Shown: positions 48,435 to 58,812 of the stretch, one piece after another
How the letters are laid out: each line of letters begins with the position of its first letter
Numbering within the stretch: position 1 is the stretch's first letter
Source: Nymphaea colorata
Lineage: Eukaryota; Streptophyta; Magnoliopsida; Nymphaeales; Nymphaeaceae
Direction: 5' to 3'
Assembly: GCF_008831285.2 (NCBI RefSeq)
Contig: NC_045146.1
Location: 23,949,703 to 24,013,702, forward strand
Length of the DNA stretch: 64,000 nucleotides
The notes under the pieces: generated by a model
Told to the model about the DNA's origin: nothing
What the model saw: the letters and a program-made list of their open reading frames with translations, nothing else
Databases searched by the model: none
Position numbers and translations under genes: made by a program

Positions 48435-49365
48435 CTTTTCTACTACTGGTTGATGCCAAGTATAAGAGGTCGGATCACCCGGTGCTGCACCCCAGATGCA
48501 ATTGAGAATCTCCATATTTGTCTTTATCAGTAAACCATCATGATAAAGCTTTTCTTTTTTCTTATCAGCAGACCATCGGCATTAAATTTAAATACATTTT
48601 TCTCTAGGGACACCACCGAGTTATAGAGGAATTTTAAATTTTTAATTGGCTAGAAAACATAGAAGTTTAAGGAAGCTTAGAGCTGCTGCCCACTTTGATT
48701 CTAGAGACGGATGTGAAACACAAGCAGAAGCAGCCGTAGAAGGCGTGTTTATGCGACCCCTTAAACAGATGGACGAAATAAATGAAACTCCCTCAGCATA
48801 CACAAAGCGCTCTGCATACCAGCGTATAGAGGATGCACTTTCCCTTCTCCTCGCAGTCGGGGGCTTTGTACATCCGGCCGTAGTTGGAAGGAAGGAAGTA
48901 TAAAGCTTTCACACCCATCACAACCAACCTAATGAACAAAACTCGGTTTTGTTCCTTCATCTTTATGACGGAATCGTAAACATCTACATGACAAGGTTCC
49001 ACAGAACAGAACTAGGAGTTGTTTTTGTATGTCGTCCGTTTGGCAATTTTCCCGTCCCTTCAAAAGGTAAGATTAAAAAAAACAAAATGAGGACGGGAAC
49101 AACCCTCCGAGGATGAGACCGATCTTAACATCCAAAATCATAATTTTGCCCGGTACAAAACTATGTCCAGCCGAACTCCTATTCCTTTACATGCTTAATA
49201 CACGGCGGAGAAGGGAAGATAAAGAGCGACACGCTTTACATCTCAAGGTCCTCAAACACACAAAAAGGAGACAAAACATCGACACAAACCAGGACCAACA
49301 TGCTACCAGAAAGACTTCTCTAAGCAACGTTCTCATGAAGTTATAATGTTTATCGTGCTTGTGCC

Positions 49366-52300
49366 TCAGTCAACCTCTTCCATCTTGCTCTCCTCGTTTG
49401 CATCGTCCTCCAAAGAAGGCATGTCCGTGTCCTCTCCTGCTGTGTCACCCTCATCAATGCTCAGGCCCAGTTTCAGCATCCTGTGAATCCTTGCCGCAAA
49501 CGTGTTTGGATCATCCAAGCTGAACCCAGAAGTCAGCAATGCCGTCTCGAACAGCAGCAAGACCAGGTCCTTCACCGACTTGTCGTTCTTGTCGGCCTCC
49601 GCCCGCTTTCTCAGTTCCTCCATGATCGAGTTCTCAGGGTTGATCTCCATAGTCTTTTTGCTCGACATGTATGAGGACATGCTGCTGTCCCTCAGGGCCT
49701 GAGCCTTCATGATCCTTTCCATGTTGGCCGTCCAACCATATTCCCCAGTCACCAGACAGCAAGGGGAGTCCACAATCCTATCGGAGACAACCACCTTCTC
49801 CACTTTGTCACCCAATATGTCCTTTATCACTTTGCAGAGCCCTTCAAATGCCTTCTTCTTCTCCTCTCTCGCCTTCTTCTCTTCCTCCGTTTCTTCCAGC
49901 TTCAGCCCCTCCTTCGTTGCCGACACCAACTTCTTGCCGTCGTACTCCTTCAGTTGTCCAACTGCATACTCATCAATCGCATCCACCATGAACAGGACTT
50001 CGTAACCCTTTCTCTTCAACCTCTCCAAGAACGGAGAGTTCTCAACTGCCTTCTTGCTCTCACCCGTTATGTAGTAGATATCCTTCTGTCCCTCCTTCAT
50101 CCTAGTGACGTAGTCTTTCAAGCTTGTCATCTCGTCGCCACTCTTTGTTGAGTAGTACCTCAGCAACTCCGCCAACTTGGCTCTGTTTTGGCTGTCTTCA
50201 TGAATACCCAACTTGATATTCTTCGAGAAGGCTTCATAGAATTTGTTGTAGTCCTCCTTGTTCTCCGCAATCTCTGTGAACATCTCGATGCATTTCTTCA
50301 CCAGGTTCTTCCTGATAACCTTCAGGATCTTGTTCTGTTGAAGCGTTTCACGGGAGATGTTCAATGGAAGGTCATCTGAATCGACAACACCCTTCACAAA
50401 CGCAAGATACTCGGGGATTAGCTCTTCACAGTTGTCCATGATGAACACACGACGAACATAAAGCTTGATGTTGTTCATCTTCTTCCTCGTGTCAAACAGA
50501 TCGAAAGGAGCACGCCTTGGAACAAAAAGGATGGCTTTAAATTCGAGCTGCCCTTCGACGGAGAAGTGCTTGACGGCAAGATGATCCTCCCAGTCGTTGG
50601 TCAAGCTCTTGTAGAAGGAAGCATACTCTTCCTTGGTAACCTCTTCTGGCTTTCTCATCCAGATGGGCTTCTGCTTATTGATGAGAGTCCATTCATGAGA
50701 AACCTCCTTCACCTTCTTCTTCTTCTTCTTTTCCTTCTCTTCATCGACATCCTCTACTGCGCCCTCTTCCTCTTTCTTCTCTTCCTCTTCATCATCGCTC
50801 ACCTCTTTCTCTGTGGTTTTCTCCGTCCACAAATAGATGGGATAGCTGATGAACTCAGAGTGCTTTTTGACGAGGTCCTTAAGTCTCCTTTCCTCCAGAT
50901 ACTCGAGCTGCCAAAATGAGTACATAAAGAGTTAAGATTATCTCACTCTCAAGCATTAAACTGTAGCCCGGATTTAATCCTTGTCAATGCAGAACTCCAA
51001 AATTAGCTGAAGCTCAACAGCATCAATTTCGCAAGTTTCTCGAGAGATTTAAAAGATAAAACATAAAAGGAATTTACATAAGCCCAAACATACCTGATCT
51101 TCTTTCAGATGCAGGATGATCTTCGTGCCCCTTCCAAGATTTTCGCCTGAGACATCCCTAGTCACAGTGAAAGAACCACCAGCTTGCGACTCCCAAATGT
51201 ACTGTTCGTCATCGTTGTGTTTCGTTACGACAACCACCTTCTCCGCGACCAAGTAAGCCGAATAGAATCCGACACCAAATTGACCAATCATGCTAACATC
51301 TGCTCCAGCCTGCAAGGCTTCCATGAATTCTTTCGTACCCGACCTAGCAATTGTTCCCAGATTGTTCACCAAGTCTGCAAAAGGAAAGGTGCTTAGTAGA
51401 AAGATGAAACACCTGATCAAAAGCAAAATTTAACCGAAGGAAGAGGAAGGAATATATACCTGCTTTCGTCATGCCAATGCCGCTGTCGATGATGGTCAGA
51501 GTCTTATTAACCTTGTCAGGCACAAGCCGGATGAACAGCTCAGGCTGCGCATCCAGTTTGCTTTTGTCCGTAAGGCTCTCGAACCTAATCTTGTCCAATG
51601 CCTACGAGCAGCGTTCAATTACAGTCAATAACAATAGAAAACATGATTAAGAAATTGGGAAAGTTCGGAGGAAATCCCACTTCATGATGAACATCCAGAA
51701 AGACGGGACAACTTCGTTCTTGAAAACCATAACAGCATGACTAGCAACTCGCGTTTCAAGTAACATGTTTGACTCAAGTATTCGACTTCGACATCAATGA
51801 CCACTACAAAGAAATCAAATCTCCTACCAAGGAAAACAACCAAAAAAACTAACTTCCGCCTTTCCGAAACAGATCAAACCAATGAAAGCCAAGTTAACAC
51901 TATCAGTATCATTCAAAGCAGATGAGATCATTCAGAAAATATAGATCCAGCTCGACATGCAGGACCCGATAAAACGACTTCAACTTTAGCACAAAGTCCG
52001 AACAGATGAAGAACGGACACTTTCACAGACGAACTAATTTTACCAACTAACGTAGGCCAAACATTGACACAGTCACACAGGAATAGTTCTCAGAATGAAG
52101 GATCAAACCATGAGACATCATGGGTGTCTCCTAACCCAGAAGCAAAACAAATATATACATATAAATTTTGCAGTTTCAAGAATGTGGATAGTTCCCGAAG
52201 CCAAAGAATCGACAGAAGGACTCAAAAGTACCAAGCACAAATATGAGGAATTTCTAGAGGAGATTATGGAGAAAAGCAGAGGAAGGAAGGAGGAGGCACT

Positions 52301-52447
52301 CACATCCGAGGAGTTGCTGATAAGTTCTCGAAGGAAAATCTCCTTGTTGCTGTAGAAGGTATTGATGATGAGGCTGAGAAGCTGGTTGATCTCCGCCTGG
52401 AAAGCGAAGGTCTCGGTCTCACCACCCTGCATGTGAAGGTCCGCCAT
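49366..52447 (-). CDS. HSP90: Cytosolic HSP90, copy 1 (702 aa, 4 exons)
   Basis: ATP-dependent chaperone of the cytosol and nucleus. Exons: 52304-52447, 51460-51601, 51094-51374, 49366-50907, all GT-AG, joining to 702 aa plus TGA. The N-terminal ATPase domain has Glu41 in [15 protein letters not shown], Asp87 in DSGIGMT and the [17 protein letters not shown] lid region. A charged linker ([12 protein letters not shown]...EKEKKKKKK) leads to the middle domain with the [17 protein letters not shown] catalytic loop. The protein ends KMEEVD, the TPR-cochaperone docking site that marks the cytosolic class. A second gene of the same structure lies ~2.7 kb upstream in the same orientation. Upstream HSE-like sites suggest heat induction. 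All key residues are present. Confidence 0.97.
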
Positions 52448-52585
52448 TGATGCAGAGAGACGCTGGATTGACGAGAGAGACGGGGAAATAGATCAAGGGA
52501 AGCGGGAATGCGAAGGCACCAACAGATCAACTGAATCGCTTTCGTCGAGCAGCACAAGCGAAGGAGGATGGCATTTACAAAGGCT

Positions 52586-52592
52586 TTTAAGC
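52586..52592 (-). promoter_or_regulatory. TATA-like box of HSP90 copy 1
   Basis: Reads CTTAAAA on the minus strand, about 140 bases upstream of the ATG and 10 bases downstream of the best heat shock element. Placement fits a plant core promoter; the sequence is a weak TATA match. Confidence 0.5.
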
Positions 52593-52601
52593 GGTTTGGA
52601 G

Positions 52602-52614
52602 AATTTTCGGGAAG
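52602..52614. promoter_or_regulatory. Heat shock element, three perfect alternating units
   Basis: GAA-TT-TTC-GG-GAA is a perfect nGAAnnTTCnnGAAn site, the minimal binding array for a heat shock factor trimer. It lies directly upstream of the TATA-like box of HSP90 copy 1. Confidence 0.8.
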
Positions 52615-52633
52615 CGGCACGCTTCTCCCCTGT

Positions 52634-52646
52634 TCTGGAGAGTTCT
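52634..52646. promoter_or_regulatory. Heat-shock-element-like site
   Basis: TTCTGGAGAGTTC fits TTCnnGAnnnTTC with one imperfect central unit. The identical 13-mer recurs at 52771-52783. Confidence 0.6.
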
Positions 52647-52743
52647 ACAAGGCGCGCGCTCCCACTCCCTCTCCCAATTCACATAGAAATATCGGATATT
52701 GGATCCAAGACACCAGTGAACCAAGTCTGGCACCACCAAAGAA

Positions 52744-52783
52744 GAAATTTCTTGAGAAGTTGAACCGTTATTCTGGAGAGTTC
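52744..52783. promoter_or_regulatory. Distal cluster of heat-shock-element-like sites
   Basis: GAAATTTCTTGAG (52744-52756) fits GAAnnTTCnnGAG, and TTCTGGAGAGTTC (52771-52783) repeats the proximal site exactly. Together with the proximal sites they make an HSE-rich promoter of about 180 bp. Confidence 0.6.
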
Positions 52784-54685
52784 CACTCTAAAGTGGTTGT
52801 TTGGATTTCGGATAATTTCCAAATAACGCGGCTCAGCTTCTTCCAGCGAGTTCCACAACTCTCTCTCTCTCTCTCTCCCCAAAATTCAATCGACCACGGC
52901 AACTATTCAGCAAATCGGTTGTGAACTGCAAAAAAAACAATAAATAATAAAGGGTATATATTAATTAATCAAAAAATAGTGAAAATTTTTAAATTTTCTG
53001 TAAAATATTTAAAATCAAAGGTCCACTCTTGGTACATTGCTTGATTTTCCACCAATTCGAATTAGGCTGGCAACATTGCTCTTTTGTTTTGTGTTAATGA
53101 GCTACCATTCAAATTAGAGATGAAGTTTTTTCTCCCTTCTTGTTGTTTTTGATTTTAAGGTCGAGAGTTAAGTAGGTATTAGGTCGTAAGATGTTTGCAT
53201 ACTTCATGTAGCAGTCTACTTTCCCTTTTAGTTTAGGAGCATAGCCTCCCATACATCGAACTAAAGAAGCACCGCGTCCTAATCCATCCATTTGAGTTAT
53301 ACCCCTTCAAAACACTGCTTTCTCTTTTTGAAACTCATTTTCTTTACCAAATCTGATTTTTTTTTTTTAAAAAAAAAAAGTCAGATCCAAGTCCAGGGCA
53401 TAGAATTCGACATATCCAGCCCAACACCTATTTTTCAGTCTCGAAATCCACAATTCTCTCTCTCTCTCTCTTTCTTTGCCAAGTGATGTGATGTGTAGTG
53501 TAGCTAGTCGGGCAGATGGGAGTGTTGTCTATCAATTTACAGTAGTGTTGCATTTTGATGAGATGAGGAGAGACTACTTTGGGTTGAGGGATGCTGTCCC
53601 CCTGGGTTTCAGTAGAGGCTGTTACTTGTTAGATGTGACCGGAGACCTCTTATCTGGATTTGATACTTTACTTCCGTGTATAAAACATTAACATGTGGCC
53701 CAAAAAACAACAACATGTGTCTAATAAGTGGGTAGTCATATGTGCGCTATATCTGGATCAGTGTCAGCGCTTACGGTCTGGATCCAATTTGGATTTTTTC
53801 CCCATGTTAATCGATCTTGACTAAGAGTAAAAGGTTTCGGATGCGGGAGAAAAAGTTGCATATCCAATATCCTTGATATGCTCTCAGCATTCCTTCTGTT
53901 ACACTTAACTATTTGGATGTAGTGAGCACAGGCTCCTTCTTTTTTAGCAAATGTGAATTTGGTGATGTGATGAACAACCTTTTCCGTAACATTATGTTAT
54001 AAGACATATAGGTTTAAAGCCATGAAATTCTAACTTTTACAGCCGTAGGTTTAATGTATATCACTAATTAAAAAGTAAGAATCAATTACTAAGAACACCA
54101 AATATCAGGCAGATTTGCAATTGGAACCGACGTGCATGCCATGTGGGGAGATATCTATTTATATTTTAGTTATAAGTGAATATTATTATGACCCAACTGT
54201 AGTGCTGATTACTTAAAATCATATTGGTCGCCCTTGAGCCTATACAGTATTTAATTTAATCCGGTTAACACTGGATGATCTATGTTAATGAATCCAGCTC
54301 ACGGTGCCACATCCCCTTTCCCCCGGCAGCATCGGCGTTGGACGGAAGAGTCTATATGTTTCGTGGCGAGGGAGTACAAGCTGGAGCTGAGAGGTCGCTT
54401 ATCTGTTTTGTTCGATTCAGACATTCAAACAGGCCAACGGAATAACTATATTATATCTACAACTTCGCATACGATTCAGGTAGTGTTTTGCAAGACGACG
54501 CAGACCCAAACCACTGTAAATTTGTGCCAGGGGAGGTCTTTGAATGCCATTCATGTCAATCTTTTGTCCTACTTTCCACTTCCTGGTCGAAGAATGTAAA
54601 AGACCACAACTATAAAATGTTTGCACCACCCGACAATTTCATTCAGTACTTTGAACTGCCATCTGTCAAAACGATAAGAGGAACC

Positions 54686-54754
54686 TAATACAATTACGAG
54701 GGGCTTTTCCCGTAAAGCCCTAATACAATTACGAGGGGCTTTTCCCGTAAAGCC
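54686..54754. repeat. 35-bp perfect tandem repeat, two units
   Basis: TAATACAATTACGAGGGGCT followed by TTTCCCGTAAAGCC is repeated without change at 54686-54719 and 54721-54754 (with one extra C closing the first unit). It lies about 400 bases beyond the stop codon of HSP90 copy 2. The lack of divergence means a recent event. Confidence 0.92.
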
Positions 54755-55154
54755 AACAGCTCTCAAATTATTAGAGGGCCAGCCCCAGCCAACCAGACTA
54801 AGCATCGAACGGCCATAAACCCAAGCCTCGTAGAAGAAAACACTGCAGTCTGCACCACTGACCTGCTTACATAGAACGAGTAACACCAAAACATGGGATC
54901 ACACCATGAATATATCTATGGTTTGGAACTACAATATGACCACGACTTGACCAACTATTTTTGTTACTGACCAAGCAACCATCAAGCAATCGCCAGAAAC
55001 GATTTAAAAGTTACGTAAAGTGGCGCTAACAAATTTTGGAGTTTCACTTTTAATCAACAAGAGAACATTTCTCAAACACCGAGCTCAGAAACGGGGAAAA
55101 AAGAGAAATTGCCGTAGCTCCCCCTCCCCAAGCAGCGGCAGCAGCATGCTACGT

Positions 55155-58100
55155 TTAATCGACCTCCTCCATCTTGCTCTCGCCGTTGGCATCATCCTCC
55201 AGTGGGGGCATATCGGCGTCATCTGCAGCACCAGCCTCGTCCTCGTCAATGCTCAAACCCAACTTCAACATTCTGTGGATCCTCCCTGCAAAGGTATTAG
55301 GTTCATCCAAGCTGAACCCAGAGGTCAGCAATGCCGTTTCGAACAGCAGCAGGACCAGGTCCTTCACCGACTTGTCGTTCTTGTCGGCCTCTGCCCGCTT
55401 TCTCAGTTCCTCCATGATCGCGTTCTCCGGGTTGATCTCCATAGTTTTTTTGCTCGACATGTATGAGGACATGCTGCTGTCCCTCAAGGCCTGAGCCTTC
55501 ATGATCCTTTCCATGTTGGCCGTCCAACCATATTCCCCTGTCACCAGACAGCAAGGGGAATCCACAATTCTATCAGACACAACCACCTTCTCCACTTTGT
55601 CTCCCAAGATGTCCTTCATCACCTTGCACAGCCCTTCGAAAGCTGCCTTCTTTTCTTCCTTACGTTTTTTCTCTTCCTCTGTTTCCTCCAACTTCAGTCC
55701 CTCCTTAGTAGCTGAGACTAACTTCTTTCCATCGTATTCCTTCAGCTGTCCAATTGCATACTCATCAATCGCGTCCACCATGAAGAGGACTTCGTAACCT
55801 TTCCTCTTCAATCTCTCCAAGAATGGAGAGTTCTCCACCGCCTTCTTGCTTTCACCAGTGATGTAATAGATGTCCTTCTGCCCCTCCTTCATCCTTGTCA
55901 CGTAATCCTTCAAGCTTGTCATCTCGTCACCACTCTTTGTTGAGTGGTACCTCAGCAACTCCGCCAACTTGGCTCTGTTCTGGCTATCTTCGTGGATACC
56001 CAACTTGAGATTCTTCGAGAAGGCTTCATAAAACTTGTTGTAATCCTCCTTGTTCTCTGCAATCTCTGTGAAGAGCTCGATGCACTTCTTAACAAGGTTC
56101 TTCCTGATAACCTTCAGGATTTTGTTCTGTTGAAGCATCTCACGGGAGATGTTCAGTGGAAGGTCATCGGAGTCAACGACACCCTTCACAAATCCAAGGA
56201 ATTCCGGAATGAGCTCCTCACAGTTGTCCATGATGAACACACGCCGGACATAGAGCTTGATGTTGTTCATCTTCTTCCTGGTGTCAAATAGATCAAAAGG
56301 AGCACGCTTCGGGACAAAGAGGATAGCCTTGAATTCAAGCTGTCCTTCAACAGAGAAATGCTTGACTGCAAGGTGATCCTCCCAGTCGTTGGTCAAGCTC
56401 TTGTAGAAGGAAGCGTATTCTTCCTTGGTGATCTCTTCTGCCTTCCTCATCCATATGGGCTTTTGCTTGTTTGTCAGTGCCCACTCATGGGAGACCTCCT
56501 TCACCTTCTTCTTCTTCTTTGTCTCCTTCTCTTCATCAACTTCTTCAACTTCTCCCTCCACCTCTTTCTTGTCTTCGTCCTCATCATCACTGACCTCCTT
56601 CTCCGTGGTCTTCTCACTCCACAGGTAGATGGGGTAGCTGATGAACTCCGAGTGCTTCTTAATAAGGTCCTTAAGCCTCCTCTCTTCCAGGTATTCCAGC
56701 TGCAGTCATGGACAATTTATATGAGAACACATAATTGGCAGCAACAGACAATTTGTATAGGATGTGTACATTGTACACTTATACTGTAATACACCCAATT
56801 AATCACATAAATACAATACCTGATCCTCCTTCAAATGTAGGATGATCTTGGTACCCCTACCCAGGTTCTCTCCTGAGACATCCCTGGTCACAGTGAAGGA
56901 ACCACCAGCCTGAGATTCCCAAACATACTGCTCATCGTCATTGTGCTTGGTGGTAACAATCACCTTCTCGGCAACCAAGTATGCAGAATAGAACCCCACG
57001 CCAAACTGGCCAATCATGCTCACATCAGCACCAGCTTGAAGTGCCTCCATGAATTCTTTCGTACCGGATCGCGCAATGGTACCCAAGTTGTTAACCAGGT
57101 CTGCAATAGTCCAACCTCATTAATCACTGAACAGGTAAATGAAAGGCAAAAACTTCTGTGTGTGTGCGTGTGTGTGTGTGAGAGAGAGAGAGAGAGAATA
57201 GGAAAGCGTACCAGCTTTTGTCATCCCAATGCCACTATCAATTATGCTCAAAGTCTTGTTAACCTTGTCAGGTACAAGGCGGATAAAGAGCTCAGGCTGT
57301 GCATCCAGCTTGCTCTTATCCGTTAAGCCTTCAAATCTAATCTTGTCCAACGCCTAAAAACAAAACATCACCACATCAGACACATGCAACTCCAAAGCAA
57401 AGAAACCAAAAAAACATCGAATTATACATCGAAGCAACATCAACCAACAAGAACCAACACTACGTAAACAGAGTTTGATTTGTCCACCCATTGATCAGTG
57501 ACTGTGGTAGGAATCACACGCCAAACTCAAGCAATAAAACAAGAAGTCCCGGTCTCAACATTGGCTTCAGAAAAGAACTCATAGACCAAGGGAAATGATC
57601 AGCATGCGAGTTTTAAAAGTATTTGAGACAACAAAACTGTCCCCGAGGAGACTTAAGGAAAAGAACGATGTAAAACTAACTGGAACTTCTCAACTGCAAC
57701 TGTTGTCATCCACGCATTCAAATAGAATTTAAGAAAAAGCAAACCCAAAAAATAAATTTTTTTGCATTACAAAGACACATCCACGTGGGAGTCCCGCAGA
57801 ATATGAAAAAATAAAAAATGACCATCACTATCCCACGGGCCACAACTAAGCTCATTTCCGTTGCTTGAAAAAGTCCCACTGACCTCTACTCCGCTAAAGT
57901 ACTACATAAGCAGGCGATTTCATTTCTCACAAGCATTGACTTAAGAGACGATGAAAGAAGACTCAACTCCCAGTAAAGGCAGTCTGGGTCTTCAAACCAC
58001 TAGAGGGTCGATTTTTATAGTTTTGGTGTCCCCATTACCGACAAATTGCAGATAACAACGAAAAGGTAAAAGGCCAAACAAAAACATATTACTCGCAGAA

Positions 58101-58482
58101 CCTTAGCAACACAAAGCTCATGTTAAAATGTACATTCTAAACGGCTCGAACAGAACGCCGGAACATGTAATAGGTAGCACTATTCTGAAGCAAGGAAACA
58201 CACCAACAAAACCACCAAGATTCACAAAAACGCCTTAATTCGACAGGCCAGATAATGAAAAGATCAAGCACCAACCAAAATGACAAAATAGTCGTTCACA
58301 TAAACAGAGCAAAGAGACAGAAAGGAGCGGGAACTCACATCGGAGGAATTGCTGATAAGTTCCCGAAGGAAGATTTCCTTGTTGCTGTAAAAGGTGTTGA
58401 TGATAAGGCTGAGAAGCTGGTTGATCTCCGCCTGAAAAGCGAAGGTCTCCACCTCTCCACCCTCCATTCTAACGTCCTCCAT
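55155..58482 (-). CDS. HSP90: Cytosolic HSP90, copy 2 (703 aa, 4 exons)
   Basis: Same protein family and gene layout as the neighbour at 49366-52447. Exons: 58339-58482, 57212-57353, 56820-57100, 55155-56699; the first three are exactly the same length as in copy 1 (144, 142 and 281 bp). They join to 703 aa plus TAA. It starts [17 protein letters not shown], keeps [34 protein letters not shown] and [17 protein letters not shown], and ends KMEEVD. Differences from copy 1 sit mainly in the acidic linker, around [14 protein letters not shown] and just before the MEEVD tail; the rest is nearly identical. Intron 2 (57101-57211) contains a GT/GA microsatellite. TATA and HSE-like sites lie upstream. 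No damage is visible, so both copies should be functional. Confidence 0.97.
57161..57197. repeat. (GT)n(GA)n microsatellite in HSP90 copy 2 intron 2
   Basis: GT units followed by GA units within a 111-bp intron. On the coding strand this is a CT/AC tract about 14 bases after the donor site. Confidence 0.9.
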
Positions 58483-58631
58483 TGATCCGAACTACCAAGA
58501 AAGAACAGAACAAAAAACGGACGCAGAGAAAGAAATTGAACGAAATAGAGAACAGAGAGAATCGCACGAAACGACGGAGAAGAGCTTCTCAACCACGGCT
58601 AGGGCGAGTGAGGAAGAGAGGGAGGAGAAGA

Positions 58632-58638
58632 CTTATAT
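58632..58638 (-). promoter_or_regulatory. TATA box of HSP90 copy 2
   Basis: Reads ATATAAG on the minus strand, about 150 bases upstream of the ATG and 13 bases downstream of a heat-shock-element-like site. Confidence 0.65.
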
Positions 58639-58651
58639 CCCCACCCAAGTC

Positions 58652-58664
58652 TTCTGGAGACTTC
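58652..58664. promoter_or_regulatory. Heat-shock-element-like site of HSP90 copy 2
   Basis: TTCTGGAGACTTC differs at one base from the 13-mer TTCTGGAGAGTTC found twice in the copy 1 promoter. It sits just upstream of the TATA box. Confidence 0.6.
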
Positions 58665-58799
58665 GATGGCCGTCGCCGATCTTGCTTCTCTCTCCCTCTC
58701 TTTCTCCCTTTTACTTTTCTTCTTCAAATTTTCCTTTTTTTTTCTGTAAATGGTGGAGGAAAATGCCCTGAACTCCAGAAACTTCTGCTAGTTGGGCAA

Positions 58800-58812
58800 T
58801 TCCAGAATGTTC
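58800..58812. promoter_or_regulatory. Heat shock element, three perfect alternating units
   Basis: TTC-CA-GAA-TG-TTC is a perfect trimer site, with an additional GAA-AC-TTC pair at 58778-58785. These lie about 140-180 bases upstream of the TATA box of HSP90 copy 2. Confidence 0.75.

Larger units (their letters stand above)
43989..49365. other. Gene-poor region between the membrane-protein gene and HSP90 copy 1
   Basis: Contains a MITE-like end at 44778-44860, (AAAC)n near 44995-45015, (TTTA)n near 45704-45727, a GC-rich patch at about 47060-47410 and short tandem repeats at 48106-48151 and 48359-48434. The last ~250 bases are the HSP90 3' untranslated region. No gene is recognised. Confidence 0.5.
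52448..55154. other. Spacer between the two HSP90 genes
   Basis: The first ~450 bases hold the HSP90 copy 1 leader and promoter with several heat-shock-element-like sites. A CT tract lies at 52861-52878 and another near 53455-53471. A 35-bp tandem repeat is at 54686-54754, and the 3' flank of HSP90 copy 2 starts near 55154. I recognise no gene between them. Confidence 0.55.

Noticed and set aside
49483-50919. Several plus-strand frames opposite HSP90 copy 1
   Set aside because: They are antisense to the highly conserved HSP90 exon 4, and the same shadows reappear opposite copy 2 because the coding strands are nearly identical.
53109-53291. 60-codon minus-strand frame that looked organelle-like at first
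   Set aside because: I could not match it to any plastid or mitochondrial gene, and it has no neighbouring organelle sequence.
55020-56789. Plus-strand frames of 115-148 codons opposite HSP90 copy 2
   Set aside because: Antisense shadows of exon 4; no independent family resemblance.
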